Positions 57,895-64,000 of a stretch of DNA of 64,000 nt are shown here, in pieces. This DNA comes from Dietzia alimentaria 72. Lineage in GTDB: Bacteria; Actinomycetota; Actinomycetes; Mycobacteriales; Mycobacteriaceae. The notes beneath the pieces were generated by a model. That model was not told the DNA's origin. It made no database searches and saw only the letters and a list, made by a program, of their open reading frames with translations. Where the stretch lies: contig NZ_AGFF01000023.1 of the NCBI RefSeq assembly GCF_000226215.1, forward strand, positions 310,001 through 374,000. Direction: 5' to 3'. Every line of letters starts with the position of its first letter. Within the stretch, counting starts at the first letter, position 1. The translations under genes and the position numbers were made by a program.

Positions 57895-58517
57895 TGTTCA
57901 CCGGAATCGTGGAGGAGCTCGGAACACTCGAATCGGTCGAGAGGGTCGGCGACTCCGCACGCCTGCGTATCAGCGGGCCGCTCGTCACCTCCGATGCCGG
58001 CCACGGCGACTCGATCGCGGTCAACGGTGTCTGCCTCACCGTGACGACCTACGAGACGGGGGAGACGTTCGATGCGGACGTGATGGCCGAGACCCTGGAC
58101 CGGACCGCGCTGGGCGCGCTCACGCCCGGTGCCCCCGTGAACCTAGAACGCGCGAGGCGTGCGGACGCCCGCTTCGGTGGTCACATCGTGCAGGGGCACG
58201 TGGACGGCACCGGCGTGATGCTCAGCCGCACCCCTCACGAACACTGGCATGTCGTGCGGATCTCGCTGCCCTCCGATCTCGCGCGCTACGTGGTGGAGAA
58301 AGGATCCATCACGGTCTCCGGGACGTCGCTGACCGTGTCCGCCGTCAGCGACCCCGATCAGCTTGAGCCGTGGTTCGAGGTCTCGCTCATCCCCACCACC
58401 CTCGAAGCCACGATCCTGGGCGCACTCACCCCCGGTGACCCCGTCAACCTTGAGGTGGATGTGCTGGCCAAGTACGTCGAGCGACTGCTCGGCGGACGCG
58501 GTGACCGGACCCTCTGA
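57894..58517 (+). CDS. ribE: riboflavin synthase alpha chain
   Basis: A 207-aa lumazine dismutase. It consists of two similar halves, each a beta barrel. The first starts M-F-T-G-I-V-E-E and contains V-N-G-V-C-L-T-V. The second contains G-H-I-V-Q-G-H-V-D and S-G-T-S-L-T-V. It is called ribC in mycobacterial nomenclature. The start is coupled to the ribD stop. Confidence 0.95.
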   Translation: MFTGIVEELGTLESVERVGDSARLRISGPLVTSDAGHGDSIAVNGVCLTVTTYETGETFDADVMAETLDRTALGALTPGAPVNLERARRADARFGGHIVQGHVDGTGVMLSRTPHEHWHVVRISLPSDLARYVVEKGSITVSGTSLTVSAVSDPDQLEPWFEVSLIPTTLEATILGALTPGDPVNLEVDVLAKYVERLLGGRGDRTL

Positions 58518-58527
58518 CCGGATACGC

Positions 58528-58533
58528 CATACT
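58528..58533 (+). promoter_or_regulatory. possible internal -10 box before ribBA
   Basis: CATACT lies 56 bases before the chosen ribBA GTG (58589), and 7 bases before an in-frame upstream GTG at 58541. An internal promoter, and possibly a leaderless alternative start, are both conceivable. Confidence 0.28.
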
Positions 58534-58588
58534 TGGGGCCGTGCCCGGGCCCTCGTCCGGGCCTTTCGACCGAGGAGAACCCGCAGCA

Positions 58589-60788
<2,200 letters not shown>

Positions 60789-60794
60789 TCCGCC

Positions 60795-62864
60795 GTGGTC
60801 GATCCGCGTACCTACAGACCGGCGCCCGGCTCCATTCCCACGGAGCCCGGGGTCTACCGCTTCCGTGACGAGCACGGGCGTGTCATCTACGTGGGTAAGG
60901 CCAAGAACCTCCGTAGTCGGCTCGGCTCGTATTTCGCCGACCTGACCCTGCTGCATCCCCGGACCCGGCAGATGGTGACCTCCGCCTCCGGTGTCCAGTG
61001 GACCGTGGTCTCCACTGAGGTCGAGGCCCTCCAGCTCGAGTACACGTGGATAAAAAAGTACGACCCCCGCTTCAACGTCCGCTACCGCGACGACAAGACC
61101 TACCCTCTGCTCGCCGTGACCGTGGGGGAGGAGATCCCCCGCGCCTTCGTCTACCGGGGCCCGCGTCGTCCCGGGACGCGTTACTTCGGTCCGTACTCCC
61201 ACGCGTGGGCCATCCGCGACACCCTCGACACCCTGCAGCGGGTGTTCCCCGTACGGTCGTGCTCCGCCGGCGTCTATAAGCGTCAGGCCCAACTGGGCAG
61301 GCCCTGCCTGTTGGGCTATATCGACAAGTGTGCCGCCCCCTGCATCGGTCGGGTCACACCTGACGAGCACCGATCCATCGTCAACGAGCTGATCGACTTC
61401 CTCGCCGGCCGAACCGACGTGATCATGCGCCGGATCGAGAAGCAGATGCTCGAGGCCTCCGAGGACCTCGACTTCGAACGCGCAGCCCGACTACGCGACG
61501 ACCTGGGCGCCATGAAGCGGGCCATGGAGAAGCAGGCGGTCGTGCTCGGGGACGGTACCGACGCTGATGTGGTGGGCGTGGAGGCAGACGAACTGCAGGT
61601 CTCGGTGCAGGTGTTCCACGTGCGCGGCGGGCGGATCCGTGGTCAGCGCGGCTGGGTGGTCGAACACTCCCACGGCGTGGACGACGATGGTCGGTTCGAC
61701 GCCAAACGGGCCATTCCCGGTGTCATCTCCGACTATCTCGCGCAGTTCTACGGAGGCGAGGCCGACCTGGCAGAAGCCGCCGAATCCGGCGACATCGCTG
61801 CGGCCGTGCCCCGCGAGGTGCTCGTGCCCGCCCTACCGGAGGACTCCGACCAACTCGCGGACTGGCTCTCCGGACTCCGCGGTTCCAGGGTGTCACTGCG
61901 GATTCCACAGCGCGGAGACAAACGCGCACTGGCGGAGACCGTTCACCGCAATGCCGTCGAGACGCTCACCCAGCACAAGCTGCGGCGCAGCGGTGATCTC
62001 ACCGCGAGGTCGGCCGCGCTGCAGGAAATTCAGGAAAACCTCGAACTTGAGACGGCACCACTACGAATCGAGTGCGTGGACATCTCCCACACGCAGGGCA
62101 CGGATGTCATGGCGTCCCTGGTGGTGTTCGAGGACGGCATCCCGCGCAAGAGCGACTACCGGCTCTACCGGATCCGCGACGCCGCCGGCGACGGCCACTC
62201 GGATGACGTGGCGAGCATCGCCGAGGTGACGCGACGCAGGTTCCGCAGGCACCACGACGAGCCCGCGGTGACCCCGGATGACACGGATGGGCCCGTCGAC
62301 GATGAGCCCGGCACCGAGAACACGGCCCAGCCCGCCCGCAGGTTTGCGTATCCGCCCCAGTTGTACGTGGTCGACGGCGGGCGCCCACAGGTCGAAGCGG
62401 CAGCGGAGGTGCTGTCCGAACTGGGGGTGAACGACGTTCCCGTGATCGGGATCGCCAAGCGTCTCGAAGAGATCTGGCTGCCGGGGGAGGAGTACCCGGT
62501 GATCTTTCCCCGTCACGGCGAGGGACTCTTTCTGCTCCAACGGCTCCGCGACGAAGCCCACAGGTTCGCCATTAAAGCCCACCGCGGCGCCAGGTCCAAG
62601 CGAATGACCACCTCTGTCCTGGACGGCATCCCAGGTCTTGGCCCCTCTCGGCGCGCGGCCCTGTTGGAGAAGTTCCCGACCGTGTCCGCGATGCGCGCGG
62701 CGGATGCCGACGACCTGTGCACCGTGCCCGGCATCGGACCCAATGTCGCCGCGGCCATCCAGGCCGCACTCCGTCCACCAGCCGAGCAGTCGGACGCGCC
62801 GTCAGCGAACGTGCGAGACTCGACGCAGCCGACCGATACGGGTGGCGCGGATGACGCGAGGTGA
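60795..62864 (+). CDS. uvrC: excinuclease ABC subunit C
   Basis: A 689-aa nucleotide excision repair nuclease. The N-terminal GIY-YIG domain has P-G-V-Y-R-F and [13 protein letters not shown] motif (about residues 212-245) follows, then the RNase H-like C-terminal nuclease with C-V-D-I-S-H and the V-V-D-G-G-R-P-Q block. Two HhH motifs (I-P-G-L-G-P, V-P-G-I-G-P) end it. A Pro/Asp-rich linker lies in the RNase H half (about 490-515). No LexA box is seen upstream. GTG 60795 follows the previous gene by 6 bases. Confidence 0.96.
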   Translation: MVDPRTYRPAPGSIPTEPGVYRFRDEHGRVIYVGKAKNLRSRLGSYFADLTLLHPRTRQMVTSASGVQWTVVSTEVEALQLEYTWIKKYDPRFNVRYRDDKTYPLLAVTVGEEIPRAFVYRGPRRPGTRYFGPYSHAWAIRDTLDTLQRVFPVRSCSAGVYKRQAQLGRPCLLGYIDKCAAPCIGRVTPDEHRSIVNELIDFLAGRTDVIMRRIEKQMLEASEDLDFERAARLRDDLGAMKRAMEKQAVVLGDGTDADVVGVEADELQVSVQVFHVRGGRIRGQRGWVVEHSHGVDDDGRFDAKRAIPGVISDYLAQFYGGEADLAEAAESGDIAAAVPREVLVPALPEDSDQLADWLSGLRGSRVSLRIPQRGDKRALAETVHRNAVETLTQHKLRRSGDLTARSAALQEIQENLELETAPLRIECVDISHTQGTDVMASLVVFEDGIPRKSDYRLYRIRDAAGDGHSDDVASIAEVTRRRFRRHHDEPAVTPDDTDGPVDDEPGTENTAQPARRFAYPPQLYVVDGGRPQVEAAAEVLSELGVNDVPVIGIAKRLEEIWLPGEEYPVIFPRHGEGLFLLQRLRDEAHRFAIKAHRGARSKRMTTSVLDGIPGLGPSRRAALLEKFPTVSAMRAADADDLCTVPGIGPNVAAAIQAALRPPAEQSDAPSANVRDSTQPTDTGGADDAR

Positions 62865-62868
62865 CACG

Positions 62869-63741
62869 ATGGACGTAGTGGACGAGGGACGCGAACTTCT
62901 CCTCATCAGCGGGATGTCGGGAGCCGGTAAGGGCACCGCGTCGAAGGTGCTCGAGGAGTTCGGCTGGTACGTCGTGGACAATCTGCCCCTGACGTTCGTC
63001 GGTGACCTTCTGGACAGGTTCGGTAACTCCGATGACGAACCCCTCCGCCTGGCCATCGTCGCCGACACCCGGAGCCTCGGATTCGACGACCATCTCGCAG
63101 ACCTGCTCGAGCTCTTCGACGGCCGCGATCGGGCACGGATCCTATTCCTCGACGCCTCGGACGAGGCACTGGTCAGCCGCTTCAACAACGTGCGTCGCTC
63201 GCATCCGCTACAGTCCGGCGGCGGTCTGATCGACGGCATCGAACGTGAACGCAAAGTCCTGGAGGGCCTGCGGGGACGGGCCGACGTGGTGGTGGACACC
63301 GCCTCGCTGAGCGTCCACGACCTGAGACACCGACTGGAAACGCCGTTCGGTGATCTCGGCTTCGATTTCCATCTGACCGTGGAGTCGTTCGGTTTCAAGT
63401 ACGGCGTGCCGGTAGATGTCGACATGCTGCTGGACATGCGGTTCCTGCCCAATCCCCATTGGATCCCGGAACTCCAGCCCCACACCGGTCGGGAGAAACC
63501 GGTCCAGGACTACGTGCTGGCAGACGAATCGATCGAGGAATACCTTCAGGCCGCGCAGACGATGATCAGCCTCGCCATGACCGGATACCGCCGTGAGGGC
63601 AAGCGCTACATGACCATCGCGGTGGGCTGCACCGGCGGCAAACACCGGAGCGTCGCCATTTCCGAATCACTGGCCGGGCGACTGTCCGGATTGGAATCGG
63701 TGGACGTCCATGTGCGCCACCGCGACCTCGGGCGGGAGTGA
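62869..63741 (+). CDS. rapZ: RapZ/YvcJ family nucleotide-binding protein
   Basis: A 290-aa P-loop protein. Walker A G-M-S-G-A-G-K-G is at residues 15-22. The C-terminal domain has V-G-C-T-G-G-K-H-R-S-V. In E. coli RapZ is an RNA-binding adaptor for GlmZ decay. In actinobacteria the role is uncertain. ATG 62869 has GAGGTG five bases upstream. ATG 62851 is an in-frame alternative inside uvrC. The uvrC-rapZ-yvcK order (followed by whiA in actinobacteria) is conserved. Confidence 0.93.
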   Translation: MDVVDEGRELLLISGMSGAGKGTASKVLEEFGWYVVDNLPLTFVGDLLDRFGNSDDEPLRLAIVADTRSLGFDDHLADLLELFDGRDRARILFLDASDEALVSRFNNVRRSHPLQSGGGLIDGIERERKVLEGLRGRADVVVDTASLSVHDLRHRLETPFGDLGFDFHLTVESFGFKYGVPVDVDMLLDMRFLPNPHWIPELQPHTGREKPVQDYVLADESIEEYLQAAQTMISLAMTGYRREGKRYMTIAVGCTGGKHRSVAISESLAGRLSGLESVDVHVRHRDLGRE

Positions 63742-63749
63742 GGCCCACA

Positions 63750-64000
63750 ATGAACGATGACGCCACCACCTCGGACGGCGAGAGCGATGAGCCCCATCCG
63801 ACTATCCCGTCCCTCGTCGCACTCGGTGGCGGCCACGGTCTGTCGGCGACACTACGAGCCGGGCGAATCGTGGCCGAGGACATCAAAGCCGTTGTGACGG
63901 TCGCCGACGACGGGGGCTCCTCGGGTAGGTTGCGCCGCGAACTCGGCATCCTTCCGCCCGGCGACCTGCGGATGGCCCTCTGCGCACTTGCCGCGGACGA
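63750..64000 (+). CDS. yvcK: gluconeogenesis factor YvcK family, 3'-truncated by window edge
   Basis: The first 83 codons of a YvcK/CofD-like protein. After an acidic N-terminus (about 20 residues) the diagnostic nucleotide-binding A-L-G-G-G-H-G-L-S-A-T-L appears, followed by T-V-A-D-D-G-G-S-S-G-R-L-R. The frame remains open to the window end. Orthologues (M. tuberculosis Rv1422, CuvA) bind UDP-sugars and affect carbon use and cell shape. ATG 63750 lies 8 bases after the rapZ stop. Confidence 0.93.
   Translation, partial: MNDDATTSDGESDEPHPTIPSLVALGGGHGLSATLRAGRIVAEDIKAVVTVADDGGSSGRLRRELGILPPGDLRMALCALAAD

Overview
This 64 kb window is a GC-rich stretch of actinobacterial chromosome packed with core housekeeping genes. 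Almost everything lies on the + strand, with many 4-base ATGA/GTGA start-stop overlaps. The organism is most likely a mycolic-acid-containing member of the Mycobacteriales (Corynebacteriales). The evidence is the phosphatidylinositol mannoside genes pgsA-patA-pimA, an mIHF-type nucleoid protein, a mycobacterial-type LexA box before ruvCAB, a PyrR-binding leader with translational architecture, and a gene order collinear with two M. tuberculosis blocks recalled from memory (about Rv2614c-Rv2533c and Rv1379-Rv1422). Gene content and GC would fit a Dietzia-like genus, but this is inference and no rRNA is present to settle it.

Layout. 1-5670: 3' part of thrS, a HIT-family Ap4A phosphorylase, then PIM synthesis (pgsA, patA, pimA) and a LemA-like membrane protein. 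5767-9177: PLP synthase (pdxS, pdxT) with a tesB thioesterase between them, then a YebC-family regulator. 9200-11578: LexA-boxed ruvCAB. 11670-18715: yajC-secD-secF, apt, rel, and a membrane-anchored cyclophilin on the - strand. 18927-23895: MBL hydrolase, hisS, a zinc metallopeptidase (- strand) and aspS. 23997-27146: a Tat-exported alkaline-phosphatase-superfamily enzyme (- strand), rarA, and an isolated 48-codon hydrophobic small gene with its own -10 box, 5' hairpin, strong RBS and terminator. 27266-37792: alaS, ruvX, mltG, aroE, aroC, aroK, aroB, an M24 peptidase, efp, nusB. 37793-46678: the pyr operon pyrR-pyrB-pyrC-membrane protein-carA-carB-pyrF behind a PyrR leader. 46679-47099: a structured non-coding stretch. 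47100-53030: mihF, gmk, rpoZ, coaBC, metK, and a PriA with eroded helicase motifs. 53114-64000: def, fmt, rsmB, rpe, ribD, ribE, ribBA, ribH, a small membrane protein, uvrC, rapZ and the start of yvcK.

The genes fall into coherent modules: envelope lipid mannosides, PLP supply, Holliday-junction resolution under SOS control, Sec export, the stringent response with purine salvage, aminoacyl-tRNA synthesis, the shikimate pathway (aroQ is not in the cluster), pyrimidine synthesis, translation initiation and termination factors, and riboflavin synthesis. I found no tRNA, rRNA, insertion sequence, prophage or CRISPR array. The most unusual item is the 48-aa small gene at 26938-27084. Other points of interest are several probable leaderless promoters, the helicase-defective PriA, and the structured region before mihF. 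All identifications come from reading motifs and recalled gene order; no database search was run.
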